NCBI GenBank assembly: GCA_019454045.1
Contig: SKCR01033462.1
Span: forward strand, 62,001 to 126,000
Length of the DNA: 64,000 bases
DNA from: Zanthoxylum bungeanum
Taxonomy: Eukaryota > Streptophyta > Magnoliopsida > Sapindales > Rutaceae
Reading direction: 5' to 3'
The stretch's first letter is position 1, and each line of letters begins with the position of its first letter. The notes beneath the pieces are model-generated. The model was not told the origin of the DNA. It did not search any database and saw only the letters and a program-made list of their open reading frames with translations. A program made the position numbers and the translations under genes. Positions 46,091 through 58,765 of this stretch are shown here, one piece after another.

Positions 46091-46667
46091 AGTAAAGGTG
46101 TTTTAGGCGCTTTGCCTAATAAACTAGATTCGTAGACATCATTTGAATAGAATCAAATCCATCCTAGTATCCACTCTTCAAAAGTGTGGATATACGAGTC
46201 TTGTCAATTGTCTCCCAGACAACAATGCCACAATTAAGTTTCAACTGATTAATTCAGTTTGAGCTATTTGTTTGTCATATTATATGTTTGAGATTTATTT
46301 ATATTCAAAATATAAATTCTGTTATTCACATCTAATGTGTTTATCTCAATATCATATTTATAAAATAAAACACTTTAGTGTTCTAGAATATAAAGGTATA
46401 CCCGCAACGGGTTAAACCCTGATATAGAGATAATGTATCTAGTCAAACTAGTTACATTTTAATAGTTTCCTAATTTAAGTACACACCTGAAGGGTAGTTC
46501 CTAAACTTAGGTATCTACGGTTAAAACAGCGACTTTCGTCCCGTTTTCAATTCGCAGATTAATCTCAACTGAAGTCAGTATCCTGCTCATAGCAGATTCT
46601 GCACACCAGTACATATTTATGTACCACATCCAGTATCTAAAATCCAATTTTAATACTAATTGCGAAC

Positions 46668-46930
46668 ATGTTTATGACAAACATGGTTGAAGACGGAGCC
46701 TTGCCCCTCTTCAATTCCTTCATGTCTGCCTTGTCCATACGGCAGTCACGCTTCCGTGTCCCCGTTTGCCACATTTTAGGCAGACATTTTGGGATATGTC
46801 TTTTATCTTCCCAGAAGATTATAATGATTTTGTCTTTGCCTCTTTACACATCCCAGAAGCCTTTGGCCAAGCCTTGGCCTTCTGGAATGTCGAAGTAAGG
46901 TGCGCCTTGCGCTTCTTGCCTTATTGCAAA
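46668..46930 (-). pseudogene. A3 gag zinc-knuckle remnant
   Basis: CLKCGKRGH then a frame change before KRDC, as in A1 and A2. Confidence 0.55.
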
Positions 46931-46999
46931 CTTTGGCTTTGTCTCCTTGAGAATAGCCATTAACTCTCCAAGAGTTTACTATTGCAATTTAGTACTTCT

Positions 47000-49658
47000 A
47001 AGATCTAAAAATAGATCTATGAAGATCCTTCAATTTCAATATCATAATATAAGGATCTAATTCTTAGTTCTGATTAAGAAATTAATGAGTCTATTTGGAA
47101 AGCTTAATGGATTAAGCACTAAAGTTATCATCACATGAATATTCCAAATATCATGTTCTACTATTTGCTCAACTCCTGGCTTAGGCTCGAGACGTCACTA
47201 TATCAAATAAAGTAACTTCTCGATTACCCAGGACTATCCTGAGATTATATTCCCTATTTGAAAATTAAAGTCGTTTAAATACATTTTCCCCATAATTATG
47301 TTTTAAACACCAATCTTTCAATTATCTTGATTCTAATAGTCCAACTATTTAATCAACGGTTTTAGGTACTATTTATTATAATGATTACTATAGTCCAACT
47401 ATATAATCAACTATAATTTAATAGGTTAAATTCAATTATATTGATTACTATAATCAACTATAATTCAATTTATTAATTCAAATATATTGATTACTGTAAT
47501 CCAATTATACAATCAACTATAAATGAAATAGTTTGAATACAGTCCAATTGTTTTAAAACAACAATTAAATATTAATTTATTGACGAATAATTTGTAATGA
47601 GCGCGTATGGCAAGTTACTAAACGAATATTGCAAATTTAATACTTGCCTCCCACTATTTTTCGGCGAGCCTCTAACCCTTTGGAGTACTCGGGAAACCTT
47701 GTTTCCTAGTGGGGTAGGATCCCGTTAAATAACACACAATCTTGACTTTGGCCAACAAATTGTATGATAATTAATTAGGTAGATCTCTAAGATCAATTGG
47801 ATCCCATCCAATTCCTTGATCCAGTAGGTGGACATCCAAGTCCGAAACATATATCTTATATATGCCAATATATCCAATATATTGCCTAACCTTTTTCCTC
47901 TGAATCAACTAAGCCTTTGCTTTGGCACAACAAACTTAGTGATCCCAGTTAAGCGTGACCCATTGACCTTGGAAAGCTTCGTAATCAATGTCGTTGGACA
48001 AGAAGTGATCTTGACTTTGGCCAACAAATCACAACTTGGACAAAACACCGATATGGAACAAAGCTTATGATTCAAACACATCCTCGACGGACAAAGGTCT
48101 TGACTTTGGCCAACAAACCAATGCCAGTCTTGGATCTTGAGTAAGAATCACTCAATGGAAGGAAAAACGCTTAATATTTTGTCAGGGTTTTTCGCGTGCA
48201 AATTGGCAACCAATTTATTATCTTTGTTAAGGTCTCATCATCATACACCTTAAACATGCATTCTAAACACATAATAAGGCGCGTAAATAAATATAATAAT
48301 GATATGCGGATGGATACTTAACACATTGTTCCTAGAACAAATCTCTCCATTTCCTCTCTCCCGCTAGCACAAGTATTACTTCTACCCGTTACATAACACT
48401 TCTAAAGAAACCTCATTTACATTGAGGGGAATAGGTGAGAAGAGAAATACAAAGAGTTAATCCAATTAATAAATTCTAAATTTATTACAACAATTTCCAA
48501 AATTTCCCCACCCATCTAATATCCATCTGATATACATTATTCATGCATCGCAACCATGTATTCACACAAGCATGTTATCAATCAATCTAATCCAATTAAT
48601 TAATCTGATAATTAATGACCATCCAATGTTCAAACAACGATTTGATTTTGCGCGAGTCAAACGTGTTTTGCGAATAAGTACTCAAAGTACGAATTCTTGA
48701 ATTATATTAAACTAAAAAATTAAATCCAATTCAATTTGCATTTAATACTAATTCATTTATTTAATTCCAATTTAAATATTACACTTTATAAATAAACCTT
48801 TACGACTTAAATTCCAAATTTAATCGTTACGGGTCTCAAAGCCCGATTAACATCCAATGTTAATTTAATTAAAGTCCAATGGGCTTTTAATTAATTTCTA
48901 AGTCATGGACTTTTGGTCAACATGGGTCAAACCCAATTACCAAAGCCCATTTAAGGAATCACCCTTATTTGCCAAGAAACTAATTTAGGCCCATTAGGCC
49001 CAATTAAATATTAAAGGTCCATTAGTCATAATTGGACTTTATGGATATGGTTTTGGGCCCAATTGGATCCAACCAATTTAGCATAAACCCATATTGGTAC
49101 AACCAAGCCCATTTAAGCCCAATAACAACTTTACAAGCCCAAATCCAATTTAAGCCCCACATAATTAAATTCCAAAATTCCAATTTCACAATTTAATTAC
49201 TCAAAGTGTATAGCATAATTAATTACCCAAATCAATATTTCCAAAACACCAATTAGCCTAATTAATCATGCTCATTAACAACAATTAGTGTCCAACACAA
49301 TTGATCAAAAATCAAACCCATTTACATGCTTACATGTCTTGGCAATTTGGGCAATTTTATGTCCAATTCGAATTCAATCCAATTAAATCTAATTCAACAT
49401 TAAATCAACATTCCCAATTGATTAAAAGTCATCCAAAGAATCAAAAATCAAAAATTCCAAGACATTTAGGGCATAGTATGATTCGGCCAAGCCAACCAAA
49501 AAGGGAAAATTTGATCAAATCAATATTTCATGAAATTGATCCAATCCAACTTCAATTAAACATCATTTAAGCATACTTAATCAAACAATTTCATCAAATC
49601 ATGCTCAAAATCAATTTACCCAATTTTAACCCTAAGTTCAAGTTTCATGCTTTTACTC
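47000..49658 (-). other. A3 non-coding leader
   Basis: Same plan as in A1: 20-mer repeats near 47740-48110, palindromes (TTAAATT/CCA/AATTTAA at 48807-48823) and TGGGCY sites at 48880-49160. Confidence 0.65.
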
Positions 49659-49670
49659 GCTCTGATACCA
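49659..49670 (-). other. A3 primer-binding site (initiator Met tRNA)
   Basis: The sense strand is exactly TGGTATCAGAGC. Confidence 0.9.
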
Positions 49671-49671
49671 T

Positions 49672-51679
49672 TGTTGGGTTTCTCTAAGGTCCCAATGATC
49701 ATTATCAAGCAAGAAACATACATGTGAATACTCGAAGAATTTGCGGAATACTTACATCGATCGGTTGAGGCGATGCGTCGAAGAACAAAAATCTTTTTCT
49801 CCCTCCAAGATGGCTCGGCAGTGAGCAGATTTTGGGTCCTCCATTTTCGGCCATGAATCAACCTCCAAGCTGCAAGCTTTCGTGATGTGATTCCAAACTC
49901 ACAAGTGGGTTTCCCTATCACCTTCGTATGTGTCCATTGTGTGCTAGCACTCTTGATTTTTGCCACAAAAATCATCAATTGTTTCTCCTTCAACTCACGG
50001 TGATGACAGTGAAAAGAAGAAGAAAAAAATAGCCCATGGCCGAGAGAGAGAGGAAGAAATTGAGAGAAGAGAGATGTGTGATGGTTGTTGGAAATGTGTA
50101 TCTAATACACATAAATGAATTTCCAAATTCATTTTCCAAAAAATTTGGCTTTCCAAAAGTCAAAGGTTTAATGCCAACCAACTCCATAAACTATTCACAT
50201 CACTCAAGTGACAAGTTATCACATCAATCAAATTGATAAGTGATTTGACGCTTGATGTGACTAGCGATTTGACGCTTGATGTGACTTGTGGGCCGCACTC
50301 GAATTCGAAATGCGAATGCGCCCGTAAACACTCCCGGGCTCGGGTTCGCTAATTCCAAATTAACGAATTTTCCGTTGCGACGTAATTAAATAATTATGCC
50401 TAGCAAAATCACTATTCACGTCGCTGATGAATTAATTCTAATTAACTCATTCGTCCGAATTAAAATATAATTTCAATTCCGCGTCGAAATCCAATTTCGT
50501 ATAATATATCGAATATATTATTTTATCGATTAATTCCAAATTAATCGTTCTCTCTCTTTAATTATATTTTATCCCAGATAAAATATCTCTGTAATTAATC
50601 CCAGATTAATTTTCTCTCTCATCTAATTAATCCCAGATTAATAAATGCGAGTCATACGTCATCGGCGAATCTTCGGGAAGCGACCCATGAGATCCCCGGA
50701 TATGTTGGCAGTAAATTCAGTCGTCTGACTATCCGAACACGTACGTACCTAGTACTACGTTTGTACCGATTTACAAGACAAGGTTGGCTTCTAGCAAAGC
50801 GTCATGCCTACCCAATTCTCCAGAAATATCCTTATAGGAATATGTGATCTATATCAGGCGTAATATACACAGTATTGCGTTTTTCGATCCAGTATCGGAT
50901 GTCACGTGCAAGGCCTGGGGCTGGAAATGTGTCTACCCCGTACGAAGCACATATCGGATCTCTGGTAACTAGTCTCTATAATCGAATAAACATGACCTAG
51001 TCATTTATCCCGATGACTGCAGTACATAAGAGAACCAGTTCCGTATCCTACGTGACCATCATCTCCACTATGACTGGAGTGATACTTCCATCTCGACATC
51101 ACACCCAATACACTACGATTCTCAATATACCCAGAAGAGGCGTACATAGAACCTGTTAAAGCCCTGGACGACCAAAACCAAATTATATTGATTGTCACAA
51201 GTATTAGCGGTGCAAGTCTCAGGTTAAGACCAAATACACCTACCCTGATTCGGACTTCCATAGACACATAGTCATGGAATTCTGAGGGGTCTATCCAGAG
51301 CGAAGCTGTTTTCTGTACCATCGGTAAAACACAACCTCCTACTACACTTGCATGAGTATCATATACCCAAATATATGAGAACTATGTCGTTATGCCCTCA
51401 CAACGCGCACAAGTGTAATACTAGTCTTTTACGCATTATCGATGTCCAATCTCGATAATACTCCGACTAGGGATATTTAATGATTAAACCTTCGTGGATT
51501 GATACTGTCTCATATCATCTCAATCCAGGAACTAATCATATGGACCTTTCATCATTTATACATCTTGGTGATCTAATCACAAATGATAAAAGAGCAATTT
51601 CCTTTGTCACATAGTTAATTTGCACAACAACACCATGATCTGTACAAATAGTGACGCTATGGGTCATAACTGTCCAACA
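49672..51679 (-). repeat. A3 5' LTR (right)
   Basis: Paired with 41781-43796; shares its end sequence and the 24-bp duplication. Right flank ATCCC. Confidence 0.9.
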
Positions 51680-51684
51680 ATCCC

Positions 51685-52437
51685 TCCCTGATAAGAGCCT
51701 AAACCATACCTTTATAAGCCCACATGAAAAGCCCATAGCTTTTATCCTATAGGAGCCTCTCTTCTGCTTATGTTTGGACCCACAATCATTTGTAGCCATT
51801 TGAAACTTTTACCATGAGATGTAAACTTTAGGCCTTTTCAACTGGATAAGTTTTCATTTCATGATAATTGGGCCAAATGCTTTAAAATGATAACGGGCCA
51901 CCTTGTATGCAAACCTTGTTGAGCCTAAAAATATTTAGTCAGGACCCAAAAGTTCCAAAACATGAATCTGATGCTCACACTAGTTTTCATTCGGAAAGGA
52001 TACGCCTTGTTTTGCCCATTTGGATGTTCTTAAATATTTCTAAGAACAACCCAAAATAACCCAGATTACTAAAGGTTCAATCCGTCATTTTCATACAATG
52101 GCACGTCCCTATATTAGGCTTAGTCATTTTTGTAAATGGACGACCTTTGTCTTTTAACGATGGAATGGAACCAAAGTAGCCAATGTTTACCTTTAGCATA
52201 GAAGAGAACAGACTTATGTACCCCACATTGGTGCATTAGCTAAGCCATACCTAAGGCAGAATGAGACTTACCACGTGTGTGGGAGGAATAAAGTTGGAAG
52301 GGTATATGCTGATGTTTAAGCACATTATGCATCTCATGCATTGCATGCATAGATGCATCATGCTAACACTTTGTGATGCAGCCATCATAGCGACTCGTTG
52401 GGTTAGATTGGTCAAGAGACAGTTAACGGAATCCGAA
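51685..52437 (+). other. Ogre-like leader, right part
   Basis: Non-coding continuation of the leader interrupted by A3, leading to a gag-like start. A cluster of ATGCAT repeats lies near 52327-52352. Confidence 0.5.
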
Positions 52438-52602
52438 ATGGCCAGCAATGACAGTTCTCAAGTAGATCAGTTGGAAAACACTGTGAATAAAATGGTAGAA
52501 CAACTGCAAAACCTGACTAATGTTATAGCCAACCTGACTGTACCTCAGACAACAAAGGCTGAAACTAGTGAGAAGAGGCACATGGGCCTGAAAATCATAT
52601 GA
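52438..52602 (+). CDS. N-terminal gag fragment of the Ogre-like element
   Basis: 54 codons from an ATG at 52438: MASNDSSQVDQLENTVNKMV followed by EQLQNLTNVIANL, with a heptad-like Leu/Val pattern that suggests a coiled coil, then a stop at 52600. Position after LTR, PBS and a long leader fits gag. The frame ends early and no further gag or pol follows, so the element is truncated here. Assignment is by context; I do not recognise the sequence itself. Confidence 0.45.
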   Translation: MASNDSSQVDQLENTVNKMVEQLQNLTNVIANLTVPQTTKAETSEKRHMGLKII

Positions 52603-53577
52603 TTAGTTATAACAAAACTTGAGAGTAAATTACTCACTAAATTAAATGACATAAATGACAATAATTTATTTATATTCATTTAATTATTTATACAAATATT
52701 CGTTTAATCATGAAAATATTTAATGACATAAATTATCAGAATTTATTTATATTAATTATTTATAAATATATACGTATAAATTACGTAATTATTAAATTTA
52801 CTAAAAATGGCTTACTAAATATAGATAATATTATTTCTTCTGAGGTAATTAGTAATAACCTCTTGAATCTTAGTTCAAAAAAAATAATAACTAGTAAAGA
52901 AAAATAATAAAATGAATTTCAAATGAATAAATGAATCAATGAACTTAAATTTGTATTCGATTCGTTTAATGAACGAATTGAATCGAATTGACTCATTTAT
53001 TAAACGAAATTATATTTTACAATCCATACTCACTTTAAAGCAAATTGAGTCGAATGAATAAATGAATTTGAACCCAAACTGCCCCTCCTAGTTAAATCTT
53101 AGTCTTTTTCCTATACTTCTCTCTTTTTTTCTTTTTTTAAATTTGCACTTTACTTTATAGCGTTGAAATTACGAGCCTTTTTAGATCAAAATCCCTATTT
53201 TATGTTGAAAAATATACCATCTTCATCATCAATGGTATTGGATGGTGAATTTTATTACTATTAAATTACTCTTATCAATCTATTTAATCATTTAATGGGT
53301 AAATGCCATCTCCATTGAGACTAAATGTTGGGATATCAAGTATTACTCATGTTATACTATTTAATTGAATCCATCAAAATTTATACTCTCAAAACTCATT
53401 TACTCAATATAAACACCATGAATATTTAAATTTATATATTAATCCATTTTAATACCTAAATTGTCTATATTAAGCTAAATTATCATAATTTGTGTAATAT
53501 TAAGTTTACTACAATAATCTCAAATCTTTTTAATACTTGAAAAGTCATATGAAATAGATAGCATTAGAATTGAAACC
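52603..53577. other. AT-rich spacer
   Basis: No gene. The piece 53146-53205 resembles 6305-6370. Many ATGAATAAATGAAT-like runs at 52920-53070. Confidence 0.5.
53575..53577 (+). repeat. CACTA target-site duplication, left (ACC)
   Basis: Three bases before CACTACAAG, repeated at 59853-59855; 3-bp TSDs are the rule for CACTA elements. Confidence 0.85.
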
Positions 53578-54150
53578 CACTACAAGAATTAGACCATTTA
53601 GCGTCGAATTGTTTCGACGCCATAACTTACTATTTCGACGCAAATGATATTTAGCGTCGAAAAAATTAGACGCCAACAATGGACGATAAAATGTTGACGA
53701 AAACCACTTTTAGCGTCGAAATAATTAACTGCGACGCTAAAAAACAGTATTCTGCGTCCAATTTATTTCGACGCTAAAGTTAAATTTTCGACGCTAAAGT
53801 ATATTGGCGACGAAATATATCGCACGCAAAAATTTAAACTTTTAGCGTCGCAAGGTGTCGACGCTAAAGTATATTAAAAAAGTATTATATGTAAGCTTAT
53901 AGCGACCATGTTTTTTACTATTAGCGACGAAATATATCGACGCAAAAATTCAAACTTTAGCGTCGAAAAATGTCGACGCTAAAGTATATTTAAAAAGTAT
54001 TATATGTAAGCTTATAGCGACCATGTTTGTTACTAATAGCGTCGAAATATTCGACGCTAAAGGTCACTTTTAACTAGTCGACGCTAACATATATTTAAAA
54101 AGAACATTTTGTATACTATTAGCGTCGAAATATTCGACGCTAAAAGTAAA
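53578..54150. repeat. Left TIR and subterminal repeats of the CACTA element
   Basis: About sixteen GCGTCGA/TCGACGC motifs in 560 bp, mostly as TTTAGCGTCGAAA or TTCGACGCTAAA, often as facing pairs. In En/Spm such subterminal motifs are binding sites for the TNPA-type protein. They are CpG-containing in AT-rich DNA. Confidence 0.9.
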
Positions 54151-54330
54151 TAATTTATTTTCTTAAAAATTAGTATTTTACTTATTTTTTGGTCTAAAAT
54201 ATTTAATTTAGTTGAAAAAAATGTAATTAATGACGAAATATTATATTGAAATTTGTTTTAGAAAAAAGAAATATTATATTAAATATATTTGTTCAAAATG
54301 TTTATACAAAACTAAATATAAAATTAATTG

Positions 54331-55785
54331 CTACTGTGATGGGGGGACGCTCGAGCCCGATGCACCATGACTCATTGAGGCCTCGAACATCTGACGGAAA
54401 GCCATCAGTTGCTGTTCCAACTGCTCCATCTTCTTCTCGTGGTCCACCATCTTCTTCTCGTGGTCCACCGTGACCTGTTGTAGCTTCTCCTTAGTCTGTT
54501 GCAGCTCGTCTCGGGTGCTGGTTAGGTCGTCTTTGGTGGTGACTAACTCGTCTCGAAGAGAGACATTGCCCGAATTACCACTATTGCGTGCAGATGACGT
54601 TGGCTTCTTACGAGTGCCAAGACCAACGTTGTAAGCTGTCTGATTCTTGAAAACCAATTGCGACAGCTGCTCATCTGGTATGGGGTCGGTCCCTGTCTCC
54701 TGAGTTTGATGTTGGAGTTCCATCATTTCGTTCTGTTTCAAAAAATAAGTTAATATTAGAATTTGAGAAAAAATTTAACATATATAATATTAATTATTTT
54801 ATTTTAAAAACTGAAACTTACATAGCAGCGTTCGGCTTCTTCATTATCCATTTATTCTTGTCATTGTAATGCGTCACACGGAAAAAATCTGGAAATGATT
54901 GCACCTCACATGTGCTACTCTGTTATAAACATAAAATAAATTCAATATTATTCCAGATAGTAAAAACAATTAACTGTTAAATTTTACGTTAGGATATATT
55001 TACCTCAGAATGTTCGGCACGATGTTGGATAAATGGCTTCGAACCTCCACGGTGGTTAAAACGCAAGTGACTTCGATTTTCCGCATTTGCGTGACATTTA
55101 TCCTGTATTCACGAACACTGTAAGTACCGAAAACAAAGACAATTATAAATTTCAGTTTATTTCAAAATTTACCTCGTGTTTTTTGCTCGACCAAAGCTCA
55201 CATAAAAATGTCCAGTCTTGTTCCTCTATAAAATCAGGTTTGTGTTGTGGAGCATTTGAAGGTCCATGTTCGTCGAATATTGGTTTCAAGACTTTTGTTC
55301 TATAATCTTTATAACTTTTCCCCATGTGGTAGTCAATATATTGTTGGACATTCACTTGGGTCAGATCGAAGTCGAACCATTCCTACATGAAAATTCGAGT
55401 AAAAATAAGTATAAAATAAAAATGTTAAATAACAAACAATATCGAAAACTTACAAGTAGCGAAGGGAATAGCTGGTTCAGTTTCGTCTCCCACGGTATCT
55501 TTCTCCAAGATACGTAGCTTTGGGGAGCTTCATATCGAGCTGTAGCTCCTATGGCTGTATTAACGCTGAATTATGTTGTCCGACTTGAGTGTGTCCATCA
55601 TCTGATATCTCTATCCGTATACGACCGTGAGCCTTAACGTACTTAGCCAACCCCAGGCCACGGGTGCGTCCTCGACCCTTCACTGTACTGGACTCACCTG
55701 TGCTAGCAGAGAAATCACCAGGGCCAGTTGCCCTTGCTGATGTAGATGGAGTCGCGGTAGCCCGTTTGCGATTGCCCGGTGCCAT
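54331..55785 (-). pseudogene. Transposase_24-like (TNPA-type) gene, five exons, frame breaks
   Basis: Predicted exons by splice signals: 55785-55454, 55382-55173, 55102-55004, 54919-54822 and 54732-54331. Donors are GTAAGT, GTAAAT, GTAAAT and GTAAGT; all acceptors end in AG. Exon 1 has a basic start (MAPGNRKR) and SYVSWRKIPWETK; exon 2 SYKDYRTKVLKPIF and EEQDWTFLCELWSS; exon 3 HANAENRSHLRFNHRGGSKP; exon 5 EMMELQHQTQE and a long coiled coil (TRDELQQTKEKLQQVTVDHE). This order matches the plant Transposase_24 (PF03004) family. Two single-base losses disrupt the frame, near 55569 in exon 1 and near 54848 in exon 4. In CACTA elements this second protein probably binds the subterminal repeats. Confidence 0.8.
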
Positions 55786-56047
55786 CTGCAAAACCCCGTC
55801 GCATTAGCGTCATCAAATTCCAAAATTCTTTACATATACATACATATCCATAAAGTCAATACAACTTAACAAAAGCGCTTATAACATCGAATGCTCACTT
55901 TCGTTTTCAAATTCATTCATTTCACATATGCATTCATTATCCATATAATCTACGAGTTCCATCATACACGTTTTAGGGATACACAGTCACACACTCAATG
56001 GGATACATATAACCAACCACGAAGCAGACAATCACACGACTTCTCAT

Positions 56048-56235
56048 GCACACGTTCGTATGGCGTTCACGAACGCGTTCGAACGGACCAATTCCAGTGA
56101 GCTCACGTTCGTGTTGCGTTCTCAAACGCGTTCGAACGGACCAATTCCAGTGAGCTCACGTTCGTATGGCGTTCTCGAACGCGTTCGAACGGACCAATTC
56201 CAGTGAGTTCACGTTCGTATGTCGTTCTTTAACGC
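56048..56235. repeat. 53-bp minisatellite rich in CGTTCGAACG
   Basis: Three full copies and part of a fourth, unit about 53 bp, each with ACGTTCGTATGGCGTTC, AACGCGTTCGAACGGACC and AATTCCAGTGAGCTC. It lies between the two CACTA genes and overlaps the 3' end of the TNP2-like frame. Confidence 0.9.
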
Positions 56236-58765
56236 GTTTGTAATTTTGACGGAACACTGTGATCTCTTGGCTATTACTTGCATCTCCATCATAGTTTCGT
56301 GGCCGACGATTGAAATGAGTTTCAATATTCTGCATGTACATCGAACAAAATGTTATTGCTTCATTTATTATAACAGCTTCAGCTATTGAACCTTCAGGTC
56401 GTGCCTTGTTTTTGACATATTGTTTGTAATCTCCCAAAGCTCTGCAGATATGACAAAAGTTTGCATTAACACTAAATTATATGCAAAAAAAAAACGGTTA
56501 CAAATTTTCTTATATAAAACTGTATATATATATATATATATAGTACCTCTCAATGGGATACATCCATCTGTAATGGACAGGACCTCCCTTTCTAGCTTCA
56601 TCCGGTAAATGCACAGCCAGATGTACCATGACATCAAAGAAAGCGGGTGGCAAAATCGCTCCAGCTTGCATAGGATTATCACGATTCCTCGCTCAAGGTC
56701 GTCAATAACAGATGTGCTTAATGTCCTCTGACACAATTGTTTAAAGAAGCCACATAGATCAAGTACGGCGTCGCATACATTCGGGGGGAGATAAGGTCGA
56801 ATGCCAACATGAAGGAGAATCTCGAGCAGCACATGACAATCGTGACTCTTTAATCCCGTTATTGTATCATCTCTGACCCAACGCCCAATATTGGATGCAT
56901 AATTATCAGGGAATTTAACCATTTTTAGCCAATCACAGAATGATTTTCTCTCCGATTGATTGAGCACATAACTAGCAGGAGGCTTAATAAAACCTCGAGA
57001 GGAGTCTTGTAAATGCAATTCACTGCGAATTCTAAGATCTTGTAGGTCCAATCTAGCATTTACAGTGTCTTTTGTCTTACCCGGAATATTGAATAGTGTA
57101 CCCACTAAACTCTCACAAATATTTTCTCTATATGCATTACATCCAAATTATGTCGCAAACTCAGAGTCCCCCAATATTCTAACTCAAAGAAAATACTTTT
57201 TCCTGTCCAATTCAACTCTTCAGGTAACCGTTTTCGATTTTTATCTCTATTATTAGGATGTTTACCTGGTGTGCTGTCTTTGAGCTGTTGATGTTGGCAA
57301 AGTATGTCAAATGCAGACAATCGACTGGGCTTACTCTGAGGTTCATGTTGCCCGTTAAATAATTTACTCCTCCGCCAAGGATGACTCGACTCAAGAAATC
57401 TCCTGTGCCCCGTGTATCCGATTTTATTCCGTAATCGTTGCGAAGGTGTATGATCCGCACAAACTGGACATGCCATGTATCCCTTAGTGCTCCATCCAGA
57501 TAATGAACCATAGGCTGGAAAATCATTAATGGTCCATAATAATGCGGCATGCATCTGAAAATACTGCTCTGAAGCTGCATCATAGGTATGCACACCCACA
57601 TTCCATAATGTTTGTAACTCCTCGATCAATGGTCTCAAGTAAATATTTATATCTTTACCAGGTGAACGTGGACCAGGGATAAACAATGACATAAACATGA
57701 ACGGATCCTTCATACATTTCCATGGAGGTAAGTTATATGGAATGACAATAACGGGCCAGATGCTATAAGAGTTGTACATATTCCCAAATGGGTTAAAACC
57801 ATCAGAGGCAAGACCTAACCTGACATTACGGGGGTCCTCAGCGAAACGGGGGTACATGTCATCAAATTCCTTCCATTCGGTTCCGTCCGCAGGATGTCTA
57901 AGTATGCCCTCCGCACCGATCCTCTTTTCATGATGCCACATCATATCAGTCGCTGTGTGTCGTGACATGAACAATCTCTGCAGCCTGGGCGTTAAAGGGA
58001 AATATCGCAATATCTTTTGAGGCACTTTCTTCCCCATACCACGGACTTTGTACCGACTTTCACCACATATCGGACAATGTTCAAGTGATTCATACTCGGC
58101 ACGAAATAATACACAATCAAACTTACAAGCATGAATGGATTCATACCCCATTCCCAGATCACGCAACATTTTCTTTGCCTCGTAGTACGACTTAGGCAAT
58201 TCGCTTCCAACCGGTAACATTTGGGCCAGTAACTCTAACATCATATCGATACTTTTGTTGGTCATTCTGTTGATCACTTTAATGTGTAATAATTTCACAA
58301 CGAAATTCAAGATCGACATTCCAGCACCTTCGAATGGAATTTTTTTTGCCTCATCAAGTAGTTCACTAAATAAATTTTGATCATTTCCACTTAACACTGG
58401 CATGTCGCCACTAACACTATGACCAAGTTGTGGACCTTGTAAGTCATGCAAAATATCGGCGATATCATCGTTTGCAGGTTGATTGTAACTACTGCTCCCT
58501 TCGCCGACATCAAAAAACCGTGACTGAGAATGATACTGCTCACCGTGATAAATCCACGTACGGTAAGTGGGTGATATTCTGGCATGTATAAATGATTATG
58601 AACTTCATCTAACCGCTTCCTTTTCCTATTCAAACAATTTGCACATGGACAACGAACACGACCTTCTGCATCAATGTGTTGTTTTGCGACTTCCATAAAC
58701 TCAGACACTCCATTACGATATTCAACACTCAATCTATCCATAGAGCTCATCCAATTTCTATCCAT
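56156..58765 (-). pseudogene. TNP2-like transposase of the CACTA element
   Basis: Starts MDRNWMSSMDR at 58765. N-terminal transposase-associated domain (VRCPCANCLNRKRK; YHP...), then the Transposase_21/TNP2 core at about 58450-57110 (CPICGESRYK, MMWHHEKR, LASDGFNPFG, YMACPVCADHTPSQRL, LDVMHIEK), then a DUF4218-like part (GLKSHDCHVLLEILLHVGIR). An intron at 56546-56442 (GAG/GTACTA...CTGCAG) joins to ALGDYKQYVKNKARPEGSIAE. Single-base losses break the frame near 58568, 57122-57125 and 56659. The C-terminus runs into the minisatellite and looks cut short. The family is the catalytic transposase of CACTA elements. Confidence 0.9.
56442..56546 (-). other. Intron of the TNP2-like gene
   Basis: Donor GTACTA, acceptor ATCTGCAG, 105 bp with an (AT)n run. 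Removal joins the DUF4218-like part to KQYVKNKARPEGS in frame. Confidence 0.6.

Larger units (their letters stand above)
41781..51679 (-). mobile_element. Ty1/copia element A3, full length, decayed
   Basis: 9,899 bp on the minus strand. LTRs 41781-43796 (2,016 bp) and 49672-51679 (2,008 bp) with TGTTGGG...TCCAACA ends. The PBS TGGTATCAGAGC (49659-49670) is perfect. Flanks AACCC and ATCCC form a TSD with one change. It sits in the leader of an Ogre-like element, whose sequence resumes at 51685. The LTRs differ by roughly 4% over the first 155 bp by eye. Confidence 0.92.
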
